Source: Anaerobranca californiensis DSM 14826 | Lineage (GTDB): Bacteria > Bacillota > Proteinivoracia > Proteinivoracales > Proteinivoracaceae | Direction of reading: 5' to 3' | Assembly (NCBI RefSeq): GCF_900142275.1 | Contig: NZ_FRAI01000006.1 | Span: 81,732 to 145,731, forward strand | DNA length: 64,000 nucleotides | In this document: positions 27,021 to 34,750 of the stretch, one piece after another | How the letters are laid out: every line of letters starts with the position of its first letter | Numbering within the stretch: the stretch's first letter is position 1 | The notes under the pieces: model-generated | What the model saw: the letters and a program-made list of their open reading frames with translations, nothing else | What the model was told of the DNA's origin: nothing | Database searches by the model: none | Made by a program: the position numbers and the translations under genes

Positions 27021-27797
27021 ATGCAACAAAATTTCAAAGTAACCGTTAGTGGAGTAGATACATATAATTTACCGGTAATCTCTAGTAAAAAGATGGACAT
27101 GTTGTTTAAGAGAATGTTAGAAGGGGATCAAGGGGCTAGGGAATTAATAGTAAAAGGGAACCTCAGATTAGTACTCAGTGTTTTAAAGGGTTTTAAAAAT
27201 AGAGGGGAAAATTTAGATGATTTATTTCAAATAGGCTGTATTGGTCTTTTAAAGGCAGTGGACAATTTTAACCCCGAACTTGGAGTAAAATTTTCCACCT
27301 ATGCTGTACCTATGATAATGGGTGAAATAAGGAGATATTTAAGGGATAATAATACCATTAGGGTAAGTAGATCAGTGAGGAAAATAGCCCATAAAGCTTT
27401 GCAACAAAGGGAAAAACTGGCAAAGGAATTAGGGAGGGAACCTACTATCAAAGAATTAGCTACCCACTTAGATCTACCTGAAGAAGAAATAGTTTTTGCT
27501 TTAGATGCCAATTATGAACCTATTTCTTTAAATGAACCAGTTTTCAACGATAACCAAGACCCTGTTTATATAGAAGAACAGGTAAAAGACAATGACGGTG
27601 ATGAAAGTTGGTTACAAACTATTTTGCTAAAGGAAGCTTTAGAAAAGTTATCACCAAGGGAAAAGGAAATATTATTTAAGAGGTTTTTTGCAGGAAAAAC
27701 TCAAGTAGAAGTGGCGAAAGAAATAGGGATATCTCAGGCTCAAGTTTCCAGATTAGAAAAAGTAGCATTGGATTTTATAAAAAACTATATTAGGTAG
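27021..27797 (+). CDS. sigG: RNA polymerase forespore sigma factor sigma-G
   Basis: 258 residues with sigma-70 regions 2, 3 and 4. The N-terminal SGVDTYNLPVI tag, then NLRLVLSV, DDLFQIGCIGLLKAVDNF, FSTYAVPMIMGEIRRYLRDN and VSRSVRKIAHKAL, identify sigma-G rather than sigma-F. The C-terminal helix-turn-helix is GKTQVEVAKEIGISQAQVSRLEK. The start at 27021 is fixed by GAGGGGG. The usual place of sigG is beside spoIIGA-sigE; here it lies between prmC and spoIIR, so two early forespore genes are adjacent. Confidence 0.94.
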   Translation: MQQNFKVTVSGVDTYNLPVISSKKMDMLFKRMLEGDQGARELIVKGNLRLVLSVLKGFKNRGENLDDLFQIGCIGLLKAVDNFNPELGVKFSTYAVPMIMGEIRRYLRDNNTIRVSRSVRKIAHKALQQREKLAKELGREPTIKELATHLDLPEEEIVFALDANYEPISLNEPVFNDNQDPVYIEEQVKDNDGDESWLQTILLKEALEKLSPREKEILFKRFFAGKTQVEVAKEIGISQAQVSRLEKVALDFIKNYIR

Positions 27798-27805
27798 AGG
27801 GGGAA

Positions 27806-28393
27806 ATGACAGTGGGGAAATGGAAAATAGTATGTTTTTTATCTATATTAAGTATATTAACTTATTTTTCCGGTAACGTGGCATTAAAGGAAGAGGAAAT
27901 ATTAAGGATTCATATAATAGCCAATAGCAACAATCCTAAAGATCAGTTTGTTAAATATTTAGTTAGGGACAGGATATTAAAGGAATACAACCAAAAACTT
28001 AAGGATCTAAAAGGAATAAAGGAAATAGAAAAGTTTATAGAAGCTAATTTAGGAGATATTGAAACTTTGGCGGGAGATGTATTGCTGGAAAATGGACTGG
28101 TTTATGGAGTACATGGTGAACTTGGTAAGTTCCACTTTCCTACAAGGTTATATTTAGATACCCTTTATCCTAAAGGACAGTATAAAGCACTAAAAATTGT
28201 CTTAGGAGAAGGTAAAGGGGATAACTGGTGGTGTGTTATGTTTCCACCCCTGTGCCTTGTAGGAGAAGTGGAGGGGAAAGAAGTATTAACTAATCCTATA
28301 GAGGAAATGGAGAATTTCCAAGTACAACATGAAATTTTTATCCTTAATTGGATTAAAAAGATAATAGAGTTTATTAAAAAAATATTTAATTAA
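27806..28393 (+). CDS. spoIIR: Stage II sporulation protein R
   Basis: 195 residues with an N-terminal signal helix. This is the forespore-secreted signal that triggers SpoIIGA to process pro-sigma-E in the mother cell. Diagnostic stretches: LRIHIIANSNNPKDQFVKYLVRD, KFHFPTRLYLDTLYPKGQY and GEGKGDNWWCVMFPPLCLV with its two cysteines. It starts 8 bp after sigG, probably in one forespore transcript. Bacillus subtilis keeps spoIIR downstream of prmC, so sigG looks like the newcomer. Confidence 0.94.
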   Translation: MTVGKWKIVCFLSILSILTYFSGNVALKEEEILRIHIIANSNNPKDQFVKYLVRDRILKEYNQKLKDLKGIKEIEKFIEANLGDIETLAGDVLLENGLVYGVHGELGKFHFPTRLYLDTLYPKGQYKALKIVLGEGKGDNWWCVMFPPLCLVGEVEGKEVLTNPIEEMENFQVQHEIFILNWIKKIIEFIKKIFN

Positions 28394-28409
28394 TAGGTAT
28401 TCAAACACT

Positions 28410-28438
28410 TTGACAAAATTAAGAAAATCTAATATAAT
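28410..28438 (+). promoter_or_regulatory. Sigma-A promoter of iscR
   Basis: A perfect TTGACA, a 17-bp spacer and a perfect TATAAT (28433-28438). The start point falls inside or next to the dyad operator that follows directly. Confidence 0.92.
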
Positions 28439-28463
28439 ATACTCGAGTAAGCAACTCGGGTAT
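28439..28463 (+). promoter_or_regulatory. Probable IscR operator
   Basis: ATACTCGAGT-AAGCA-ACTCGGGTAT is a 25-bp dyad with one mismatched pair, starting right after the -10 element, where a bound repressor would block transcription. A further half-site, ATCCCGAGTAA, follows near 28477-28487. The Rrf2/IscR-type protein encoded just downstream is the obvious ligand (autoregulation). Confidence 0.7.
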
Positions 28464-28511
28464 TTTTTAACAATTAATCCCGAGTAATTTAGTAGAGATA
28501 GGGGGCTAAAA

Positions 28512-28931
28512 ATGCGATTAACTACTAAAGGTGAATATGGAGTTAGAGCTTTAGCGGCATTGGCCCATCATTATAAACAAGGACCTTTAACACTAAAAGA
28601 GATAGCCCAAAGGGAACACTTGCCTGAGTTATATTTAGAGCAGATTTTTAGAGAACTAAAAAAAGCAGGGATAATTGAAAGTATCAGAGGGCCTAAAGGG
28701 GGGTATATTTTAGCGAAAGATCCTAAAGAACTTACGGTGGGAGATGCCATAAGGGTTTTAGAAGGCCCAATAGGACCGGTGGAATGCGTAATTGAAAATA
28801 GCTCAGTGGAAGGTTGCTGCACAAAGGAAGACAATTGCATTACAAAGTTTGTATGGGCTAAGTTAAGGGATTCTATGACAAAGGTTTTAGATGAAATAAA
28901 ATTTGAAGACATTGTTAAAGATATAAAATAG
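28512..28931 (+). CDS. iscR: Rrf2/IscR-family iron-sulfur regulator
   Basis: 139 residues with an N-terminal winged helix starting MRLTTKGEYGVRALAALA and the recognition region YLEQIFRELKKAGIIES followed by RGPKGGY. The C-terminal half carries cysteines in VECVIEN, EGCC and DNCIT, enough for the cluster of IscR-type sensors. Placed upstream of iscS-iscU and behind a dyad operator, it is expected to control iron-sulfur assembly according to cluster status. AGGGGG precedes the start. Confidence 0.9.
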   Translation: MRLTTKGEYGVRALAALAHHYKQGPLTLKEIAQREHLPELYLEQIFRELKKAGIIESIRGPKGGYILAKDPKELTVGDAIRVLEGPIGPVECVIENSSVEGCCTKEDNCITKFVWAKLRDSMTKVLDEIKFEDIVKDIK

Positions 28932-28957
28932 AAAAATCCAAAAAGGAGGAATAAAAA

Positions 28958-30118
28958 ATGAAAAGGGTCTACCTTGATCATGCCGCTACCACTCCGGTAC
29001 ATCCCCAAGTTTTAGAGAAAATGCTGCCATTTTTTAAGGAATTATATGGCAATCCTTCTAGTATCCATCAGTTTGGGAGAGAAGTGGCTATTGAAATAGA
29101 TAAAGCTAGAGAAAAAGTGGCAAAGGGGATAAATGCACAGTTTCCTGAAGAGATTTTCTTTACCTCTGGGGGAACAGAAGCTGATAATTTAGCCATCTTT
29201 GGAGTGGCAAAGGCTTTAAAGGATAAAGGGAAACATATCATAACTTCTGTAATAGAACACCATGCAGTGTTAGATGCCTGTGAAAGTTTAGAAAAAGAAG
29301 GCTTTGAACTTACTAAAGTTCCTGTAGATTGTGATGGACTGATAGATTTAGAATTTTTAAAATCAGCGGTCCGGGATGATACAATTTTAATAACAATTAT
29401 GCATGCTAATAATGAAGTGGGAACTATACAACCTATTAAAGAAGTTGTAAAAATTGCTAAAGAAAAAGGGGTTTACGTACATACAGATGCCGTTCAAACC
29501 TTTGGGAATATACCAGTAGATGTCCAAGAACTAGGAGTAGACTTATTGACAATATCAGCCCATAAAATATACGGGCCTAAAGGAGTAGGGGCTCTGTATG
29601 TAAGGAAAGGCACTAAAATCAAAGGAATAAGTTATGGTGGTGGACAAGAAAGAAAAATCCGTCCAGGGACTGAAAATGTACCGGGCATAATAGGTTTCGG
29701 AGAAGCTGCACAAATCTGTGTGGAAACTTTAGAAAAAACTAAAGAAATGGCGAGACTTAGAGATAAACTCATTGATGGTCTTTTAAAAATTGAAGATGTC
29801 AAACTCAATGGCCACCGTACTAATAGGTTACCTGGCAATGTCAATGTATCTATTGAATACATTGAAGGGGAAGCTCTTTTGCTTAGTTTAGATATGGAGG
29901 GTATAGCTGCATCTAGTGGTTCTGCCTGTACATCTGGATCATTAGATCCATCCCATGTTTTGTTAGCAATGGGCTTATCCCATCAGACTGCCCACGGTTC
30001 ACTGAGATTAACGTTAGGTAAAGATACCACAGAAGAAGATATAGATTACTGTTTAGAAGTTATTCCTAGGATAGTGGACAGATTGAGGAAAATGTCACCA
30101 CTTAAAAAGGGATTTTAA
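28958..30118 (+). CDS. iscS: Cysteine desulfurase
   Basis: 386-residue PLP enzyme of the NifS/IscS group that removes sulfur from cysteine for Fe-S clusters and thiolation. The N-terminus is KRVYLDHAATTPVHP; the PLP lysine is in SAHKIYGPKG; the catalytic persulfide cysteine is in SSGSACTSGS on a flexible loop. It lies 26 bp after iscR and 22 bp before the chosen start of iscU. It may also supply selenium or sulfur to the carrier proteins encoded from 30.7 kb. Confidence 0.95.
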   Translation: MKRVYLDHAATTPVHPQVLEKMLPFFKELYGNPSSIHQFGREVAIEIDKAREKVAKGINAQFPEEIFFTSGGTEADNLAIFGVAKALKDKGKHIITSVIEHHAVLDACESLEKEGFELTKVPVDCDGLIDLEFLKSAVRDDTILITIMHANNEVGTIQPIKEVVKIAKEKGVYVHTDAVQTFGNIPVDVQELGVDLLTISAHKIYGPKGVGALYVRKGTKIKGISYGGGQERKIRPGTENVPGIIGFGEAAQICVETLEKTKEMARLRDKLIDGLLKIEDVKLNGHRTNRLPGNVNVSIEYIEGEALLLSLDMEGIAASSGSACTSGSLDPSHVLLAMGLSHQTAHGSLRLTLGKDTTEEDIDYCLEVIPRIVDRLRKMSPLKKGF

Positions 30119-30140
30119 TTGATAGAGAGGAGTGATTGTT

Positions 30141-30512
30141 GTGTATACAGAAAAAGTAATGGATCATTTTAGAAATCCGAGAAATGTTGGGGAAATAGAA
30201 AATGCCGATGGTGTTGGTGAAGTAGGTAATGCCAAATGTGGGGATATAATGAAAATATATCTAAAAGTTGAAAATGGAATTATTCAAGACATTAAATTCC
30301 AAACCTTTGGCTGTGGTGCTGCTATAGCAACTAGCAGTGCCGTTACTGAAATGGCTAAAGGGAAAACATTAGATGAAGCATTAAAACTTACCAATAAAAT
30401 GGTAGCAGAAGAATTAGGAGGACTTCCTCCTGCCAAAATGCACTGTTCAAACTTAGCTGCCGATGCTTTAAAAAGGGCAATTGAAGATTATAAGAAAAAA
30501 CACAATCTTTAA
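30141..30512 (+). CDS. iscU: Iron-sulfur cluster scaffold protein
   Basis: 123-residue NifU/IscU-type scaffold. The three cluster-binding cysteines are in NAKCGDIMK (with the conserved aspartate), FGCGAAIA and AKMHCSNLA. The start is a GTG at 30141, giving MYTEKVMDHFRNPRN, the family N-terminus, spaced eight bases from AGGAG; an in-frame GTG at 30132 overlaps that Shine-Dalgarno. The mnmA gene often found next in such operons is absent. Confidence 0.95.
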   Translation: MYTEKVMDHFRNPRNVGEIENADGVGEVGNAKCGDIMKIYLKVENGIIQDIKFQTFGCGAAIATSSAVTEMAKGKTLDEALKLTNKMVAEELGGLPPAKMHCSNLAADALKRAIEDYKKKHNL

Positions 30513-30524
30513 GAATCAAAGATT

Positions 30525-30561
30525 AAAATAAGGCTTGTCATAGGGCAGGCCTTATTTTTTT
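30525..30561 (+). terminator. Terminator of the iscR-iscS-iscU operon
   Basis: AAAATAAGGCTTG pairs with CAGGCCTTATTTT (one G-U pair) and ends in a run of seven T residues. Confidence 0.85.
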
Positions 30562-30660
30562 AGTTAATATTATAAGGAAATCTTATATTATCATAAAAGG
30601 ATATTATTTGTTAATATAGAATATAATTAAGTGAAATAAATAACAAGGAGGCTGTTAAAG

Positions 30661-31752
30661 TTGAAAAAATATTCACATTTAATTTTTCTTATTGTAGGTG
30701 GACTTATTATTGGTTTTTTAGGATCTTATTTAGTAGAACTAGGAAATCCCAAAAATATGGGTGTTTGTGTAGCTTGTTTTGTTAGGGATATAAGTGGGGC
30801 CTTAGGTTTACACCGAGTAGCGGTGGTACAGTATATACGGCCTGAAGTTATTGGTTTCTTATTTGGTTCACTGTTTATATCTTTGTTTTTTAAAGAGTTT
30901 AGAATTAGAGGAGGCTCTTCACCCTTACTCCGCTTTATCTTAGGATTTTTCGTAATGATAGGAGCCCTTGTATTTTTAGGTTGTCCATTTAGAATGGTTT
31001 TAAGATTAGCAAATGGTGATTTGAATGCTTTAACGGCATTATTTGGTTTTACCTTTGGTATTTATTTAGGAGTACAGGCTTTAAAGACAGGCTTTTCTTT
31101 GGGTAAAGCACCAGAGCAAAATGTTTCTAATGGATTGATTATGCCTACTTTTATGATCATATTACTAATTTTTCTTTTAACAAAACCAGCCTTTATTTTC
31201 TTTAGTGCTGAAGGACCGGGATCCTTTGCTGCTCCTATTGCCATTTCACTAATAGCAGGGCTTTTGGTGGGAGCTATAGGACAAAGGACAAGGATTTGTA
31301 TGGCCGGTGGTATTAGAGATGTTATTTTAATCAAAGATTTTTATATGCTTAAAGGTTATATTGCTGTTTTTATTGCAGCTTTGTTAACTAATTTAGCCCT
31401 TGGCTCATTTAATCTAGGTTTTGCAAATCAACCAATTGCCCATACTGATCACTTGTGGAACTTTTTAGGAATGGCATTAGTAGGTTTAGCCTCTGTATTA
31501 TTGGGAGGATGTCCATTAAGACAAATTATTTTAGCAGGTGAGGGTAATATCGATTCGGCAATGACAGTTTTTGGTATGATGGCAGGAGCTGCTTTTGCCC
31601 ATAATTTCAGTTTAGCGGCGACACCTCAAGGTGTTGGCACAAATGGTAAAGTAGCAGTAATTTTAGGATTTATCTTCATTGGAATACTAGTTTTAGCCCA
31701 TTCAAAATCAATTTTTATAAGGAGGGTGCAAGATGCGAAAATTGGACGCTAG
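30661..31752 (+). CDS. yedE: YeeE/YedE-family transporter, putative selenium or sulfur importer
   Basis: 363 residues, about ten transmembrane helices in two similar halves. Conserved cysteine-containing motifs VFLGCPFRMVLRLANGDLNA and LLGGCPLRQIILAGEGN are the family signature; an additional CVACF occurs near residue 37. The family is linked by genome context to selenium or thiosulfate metabolism. A TTG start at 30661 follows AAGGAGG. It overlaps the TusA-like gene by 20 bp. No in-frame UGA was seen, so it is not itself a selenoprotein. Confidence 0.85.
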   Translation: MKKYSHLIFLIVGGLIIGFLGSYLVELGNPKNMGVCVACFVRDISGALGLHRVAVVQYIRPEVIGFLFGSLFISLFFKEFRIRGGSSPLLRFILGFFVMIGALVFLGCPFRMVLRLANGDLNALTALFGFTFGIYLGVQALKTGFSLGKAPEQNVSNGLIMPTFMIILLIFLLTKPAFIFFSAEGPGSFAAPIAISLIAGLLVGAIGQRTRICMAGGIRDVILIKDFYMLKGYIAVFIAALLTNLALGSFNLGFANQPIAHTDHLWNFLGMALVGLASVLLGGCPLRQIILAGEGNIDSAMTVFGMMAGAAFAHNFSLAATPQGVGTNGKVAVILGFIFIGILVLAHSKSIFIRRVQDAKIGR

Positions 31753-31936
31753 AGGTTTAGCTTGTCCTGAACCTTTACTGATGTTTAAAAGGGAACTGGA
31801 TTTAGGTGGATCTTTTCAGTTAACAGTAGATTCTAATGTGGCGAAAGAAAATATATCTAGATTTTGTAACTCAAAAGGTGTAAAATATCAATTAGAGGAA
31901 GAAGGAGCAGAATATACCTTTAAAGTTGGGAGTTAA
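31733..31936 (+). CDS. TusA/YedF-type sulfur or selenium carrier
   Basis: 67 residues forming one SirA/TusA domain: KLDARGLACPEPLLMFKREL carries the conserved Cys-Pro pair that holds a persulfide or perselenide. YedF proteins normally add a C-terminal DsrE-like domain, which is absent; two DUF3343 proteins follow instead. The start lies within the 3' end of yedE (20-bp overlap, GGAGGGTGC just before), so translation is coupled. Confidence 0.85.
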   Translation: MRKLDARGLACPEPLLMFKRELDLGGSFQLTVDSNVAKENISRFCNSKGVKYQLEEEGAEYTFKVGS

Positions 31937-31938
31937 AA

Positions 31939-32160
31939 ATGGGCATAATTATAACCTTTCATACAACTTATGACAGTTTAAAAGGGGAAACAGTACTAAT
32001 AAATGCTGGCTTAGAAATTAAAATTCGACCGATACCAAGACACATTAGTTCAGATTGTGGATTAGGTATTGAAGGGAAAATCGAAGATAAAGATAAAATT
32101 ATAGAGGTTTTAGAAGAAAACGGTGTGGAATATGAAGGTATTTATAATTTGGAGAGATAG
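31939..32160 (+). CDS. DUF3343 putative Se/S carrier-like protein, copy 1
   Basis: 73 residues, small alpha/beta fold. The FHTTYDSLKGETVL start, IRPIPRHISSDCGLGIEGK centre and C-terminal VLEENGVEYEGIY match DUF3343, which is often encoded next to YedE/YedF and is thought to bind sulfur or selenium through the single cysteine of the CGLG motif. It starts 2 bp after the TusA-like gene and ends inside a terminator. Confidence 0.8.
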   Translation: MGIIITFHTTYDSLKGETVLINAGLEIKIRPIPRHISSDCGLGIEGKIEDKDKIIEVLEENGVEYEGIYNLER

Positions 32161-32182
32161 CTCTAGCTATCTCTTTTGTTTT
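32153..32182 (+). terminator. Terminator after the first DUF3343 gene
   Basis: AGAGATAGC and GCTATCTCT pair around a short loop that includes the stop codon, followed by TTTGTTTTT. Confidence 0.8.
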
Positions 32183-32222
32183 TACATAAAAAAGGATAAA
32201 ATAAAGGGAGGAGGGTTATAAC

Positions 32223-32435
32223 ATGAAATATAAATTATTGGCCTTTGATTCTAATTATGATTCTTTATTAGCAGAAGATTTATTGACAAAAAAAGGAATA
32301 GATATAGACCCTATTCCTATTCCCCGAAATTTAAGGAAAGATTGCAATTTAGGATTAAAAATAAAGGTAGAAGATCTAAATAGAGTAAAATCAGCCTTAG
32401 CAGGAAAAATACAATATGATATTTATGATTATTAA
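32223..32435 (+). CDS. DUF3343 putative Se/S carrier-like protein, copy 2
   Basis: 70 residues, clearly homologous to the preceding DUF3343 protein: AFDSNYDSLLAEDLL, then IPIPRNLRKDCNLGLKIK with the cysteine conserved in CNLG. It is separated from copy 1 by a terminator and has its own GGGAGGAGG, so it may be expressed separately. Divergence around the cysteine suggests a different partner or cargo. Function unproven. Confidence 0.75.
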   Translation: MKYKLLAFDSNYDSLLAEDLLTKKGIDIDPIPIPRNLRKDCNLGLKIKVEDLNRVKSALAGKIQYDIYDY

Positions 32436-32483
32436 CTGTAACAAAGTTTTAACAAATAATTTCCTTATTTTGGGAATAAGGGC

Positions 32484-32511
32484 TTGAGATTTTATTAACT
32501 TGTGATAGGAT
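32484..32511 (+). promoter_or_regulatory. Possible promoter of the Na/Pi transporter gene
   Basis: TTGAGA, a 16-bp spacer and TAGGAT lie 44 bp before the chosen start. Weak -10 element; moderate to low support. Confidence 0.4.
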
Positions 32512-32554
32512 ATAGATGAAGGAACTTATTTAAGAAATGGAGGAAAATTTACTA

Positions 32555-34195
32555 ATGGAAGGGATTGATTTAAAACCACTATTGTTTGGTGTCTTCGGTG
32601 GTTTAGGATTGTTCATCTTTGGAATGCAGTTGATGGCAGAAGGTCTTCAAAAGGCTGCAGGGGATAAGTTGAGGAGAATCCTAGAAATTTTAACTACCAA
32701 TAGGATTATGGCTGTTATCACAGGGATAATAGTCACAGTGTTAGTTCAAAGTAGTAGTACAACTACTGTAATGGTTGTCGGTTTTGTTAATGCTGGGCTT
32801 ATGACATTAAACCAAGCTGTTGGTATAATTTTTGGGGCCAATATAGGAACAACTATTACTGCCCAGTTAGTTTCCTTTAAAGGTTTTACAGAGCTGGCCC
32901 TTCCTGCAGTGGCGGTAGGAGTAATTCTTTCTTTCTTTACCAAAAAACGTTTTTATAGATATTTAGGACAAGCAATTTTAGGTTTTGGTGTGTTGTTTTT
33001 AGGAATGAATACTATGTCTTCATCTTTAAAGGTTCTAAGGACAGCACCGGCCTTTATGGGTTTTTTGGCTAATTTTGGACAAATACCAATTTTAGGTATC
33101 ATTGCAGGGGCTTTGTTTACTATGGCAGTACAATCTAGTAGTGCCTCAACGGCTATAGTAGTAGCTATGACTTTAGAAGGTGTTTTAAAACTAGATTCAG
33201 CTATGGCGTTAATTTTAGGTTCAAATATCGGTACTTGTGTCACCGCAATGTTAGCTAGTATCGGAACTAATTTAACTGCTAGGAGGGCAGCGGTTTCCCA
33301 TGTTGTCTTCAATGTTATTGGGGTTATTATCTTTTTCATTATTTTAAGACCCTTTACCCAGTTTGTAGTGTGGTTAACACCGGCTATGAAGACAGAAGCA
33401 GAATTAGTGGCAAGGCAAGTGGCTAATGCCCATACTATTTTTAATATTACTAATACAATATTAGTTCTTCCCTTTGTTAACTATTTTGTAAACTTAATAA
33501 AAAGATTAGTTCCCGGTGAAGAGTTAATAATTGAAAGGGGAGTAAAATTTATTGATAGAAGGATGTTAAAGACCCCTGCAATTGCTTTGGGGGCCGCTGA
33601 AAAAGAAGTTGTAAGAATGGCGGAAATTTCCCAAAAAATGGTTATAGATGCCATAAATATTCTTTTTGAAAATCGGGTTGATATTAGAAAGGATGTAGCC
33701 CAAAGGGAAGAGGTAATAGATGAGCTGGAAAAAGAGATAGCAACTTATTTAGCCCAGTTGTCTAATAAAGGATTAACAGGTAAAGACTCAGAAAGGCTTA
33801 CCATGCTTCTCCATGCTATCAATGATATTGAAAGAATTGGGGATCACAGTGAAAATATTGCAGACTTATGTCTCGCTAAAATTGAAAATGAAGTTCCTTT
33901 TTCTGATAAAGCTAGGGAAGAAATCAAAGAAATGTATGAAGCTGTTTTAAAAATGACTAATAAGGCTATTACAGCCCTTAAAGAGAACAATTTAGAACTT
34001 GCAAGGCAAGTTGTGGAAGAAGATGATATTGTAGATGAACTGGAGAAAAAATTGAGGAATAAACACATTGAAAGGCTTAATTTAGGATTATGTCATCCCA
34101 CTGCAGGGGTTGTTTTCTTAGATATAATTAGTAACTTTGAAAGAATCGGTGATCATGCCGTTAACTTAGCTCAAGTAGTTTTAGGGGAATATTAA
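32555..34195 (+). CDS. Na+/phosphate cotransporter family protein with PhoU-like domain
   Basis: 546 residues. The N-terminal membrane half (about 10-310) has the two inverted repeats of NptA-type carriers, each with a QSSS motif: VQSSSTTTVMVVGF and VQSSSASTAIVVAM. The C-terminal cytoplasmic part (about 350-546) is helical and PhoU-like, with ERIGDHSENIADL and ERIGDHAVNLAQV. The start at 32555 follows TGGAGGA at good spacing; an in-frame ATG at 32537 overlaps that site. It probably takes up phosphate with Na+, consistent with a sodium-based economy. Confidence 0.9.
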   Translation: MEGIDLKPLLFGVFGGLGLFIFGMQLMAEGLQKAAGDKLRRILEILTTNRIMAVITGIIVTVLVQSSSTTTVMVVGFVNAGLMTLNQAVGIIFGANIGTTITAQLVSFKGFTELALPAVAVGVILSFFTKKRFYRYLGQAILGFGVLFLGMNTMSSSLKVLRTAPAFMGFLANFGQIPILGIIAGALFTMAVQSSSASTAIVVAMTLEGVLKLDSAMALILGSNIGTCVTAMLASIGTNLTARRAAVSHVVFNVIGVIIFFIILRPFTQFVVWLTPAMKTEAELVARQVANAHTIFNITNTILVLPFVNYFVNLIKRLVPGEELIIERGVKFIDRRMLKTPAIALGAAEKEVVRMAEISQKMVIDAINILFENRVDIRKDVAQREEVIDELEKEIATYLAQLSNKGLTGKDSERLTMLLHAINDIERIGDHSENIADLCLAKIENEVPFSDKAREEIKEMYEAVLKMTNKAITALKENNLELARQVVEEDDIVDELEKKLRNKHIERLNLGLCHPTAGVVFLDIISNFERIGDHAVNLAQVVLGEY

Positions 34196-34203
34196 TTAGA
34201 TTT

Positions 34204-34247
34204 AAACATGGTTTATTGTGAACAGACAATAAACCATGTTTTTTTTA
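34204..34247 (+). terminator. Terminator of the Na/Pi transporter gene
   Basis: AAACATGGTTTATTGT and ACAATAAACCATGTTT form a perfect 16-bp stem around GAACAG, followed by a run of T. Confidence 0.92.
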
Positions 34248-34255
34248 GTAATAAT

Positions 34256-34284
34256 TTGACAGTATAAATTGGGTAAACTATAAT
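34256..34284 (+). promoter_or_regulatory. Sigma-A promoter of the Fur-family gene
   Basis: Perfect TTGACA and TATAAT with a 17-bp spacer, 24 bp before the gene start. No convincing Fur, Zur or PerR box overlaps it by eye. Confidence 0.9.
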
Positions 34285-34307
34285 TTAAAAAGAAAGGAGG
34301 AATAAAT

Positions 34308-34742
34308 ATGGGTGATTGTTCTAAACAAGCTAGAGAAATGTTGGCAAACACTGGATATAAAGTGACTAATCAGCGGGCAAGGATTTTAGAAATTTTATTG
34401 GAAAATACAGATAAACATATGAGTGCTGAAGAGATTTATGAAATAATTAAAGGTGAAAAAGGTGATATAGGTTTAGCTACTATTTATAGAGCTTTAGAAC
34501 TTTTTGAAGAATTGGATATAATACATAAATTGAATTTTGGTGATGGCAGAAGTCGCTATGAATTAAAAGAAGAAGACCATCATCATCATCACCTAATTTG
34601 TAGTAAATGTAATGGAGTATTTGAAGTAGCGGAAGATTTACTTGATCAATTAGAAGAAAAAATAGAAAAACAGTACCAATTTAAAATAACGGGACATCAT
34701 TTAAAATTTTACGGAATTTGTCAAAACTGTGTAGAAGGGTAG
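34308..34742 (+). CDS. Fur-family metalloregulator
   Basis: 144 residues: a winged helix with VTNQRARILEILLEN and IGLATIYRALELF, a histidine-rich hinge EEDHHHHHLICSKC, and a C-terminal structural zinc site from CSKC and CQNC. Whether it senses iron (Fur), zinc (Zur) or peroxide (PerR) cannot be told from sequence alone. It is followed after 8 bp by the YibE/F-like gene. Confidence 0.9.
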   Translation: MGDCSKQAREMLANTGYKVTNQRARILEILLENTDKHMSAEEIYEIIKGEKGDIGLATIYRALELFEELDIIHKLNFGDGRSRYELKEEDHHHHHLICSKCNGVFEVAEDLLDQLEEKIEKQYQFKITGHHLKFYGICQNCVEG

Positions 34743-34750
34743 GAATTAGC

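Noticed and set aside
28571..29008. A 145-codon minus-strand open frame across iscR and the iscS start
   Set aside because: It would be antisense to two firm genes and crosses their intergenic ribosome site; composition is that of a shadow frame.
30661..31752. Possible selenocysteine UGA codons in yedE
   Set aside because: The frame is open to a single TAG stop with ordinary cysteines in the family motifs; no in-frame UGA was seen.
31939..32435. The two DUF3343 frames as one frameshifted gene
   Set aside because: Each has its own start, ribosome site and complete domain, and a terminator separates them.
32463..32481. CCTTATT/AATAAGG hairpin before the Na/Pi transporter as a riboswitch or terminator
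   Set aside because: The stem is short, has no T run and lies upstream of the likely promoter.
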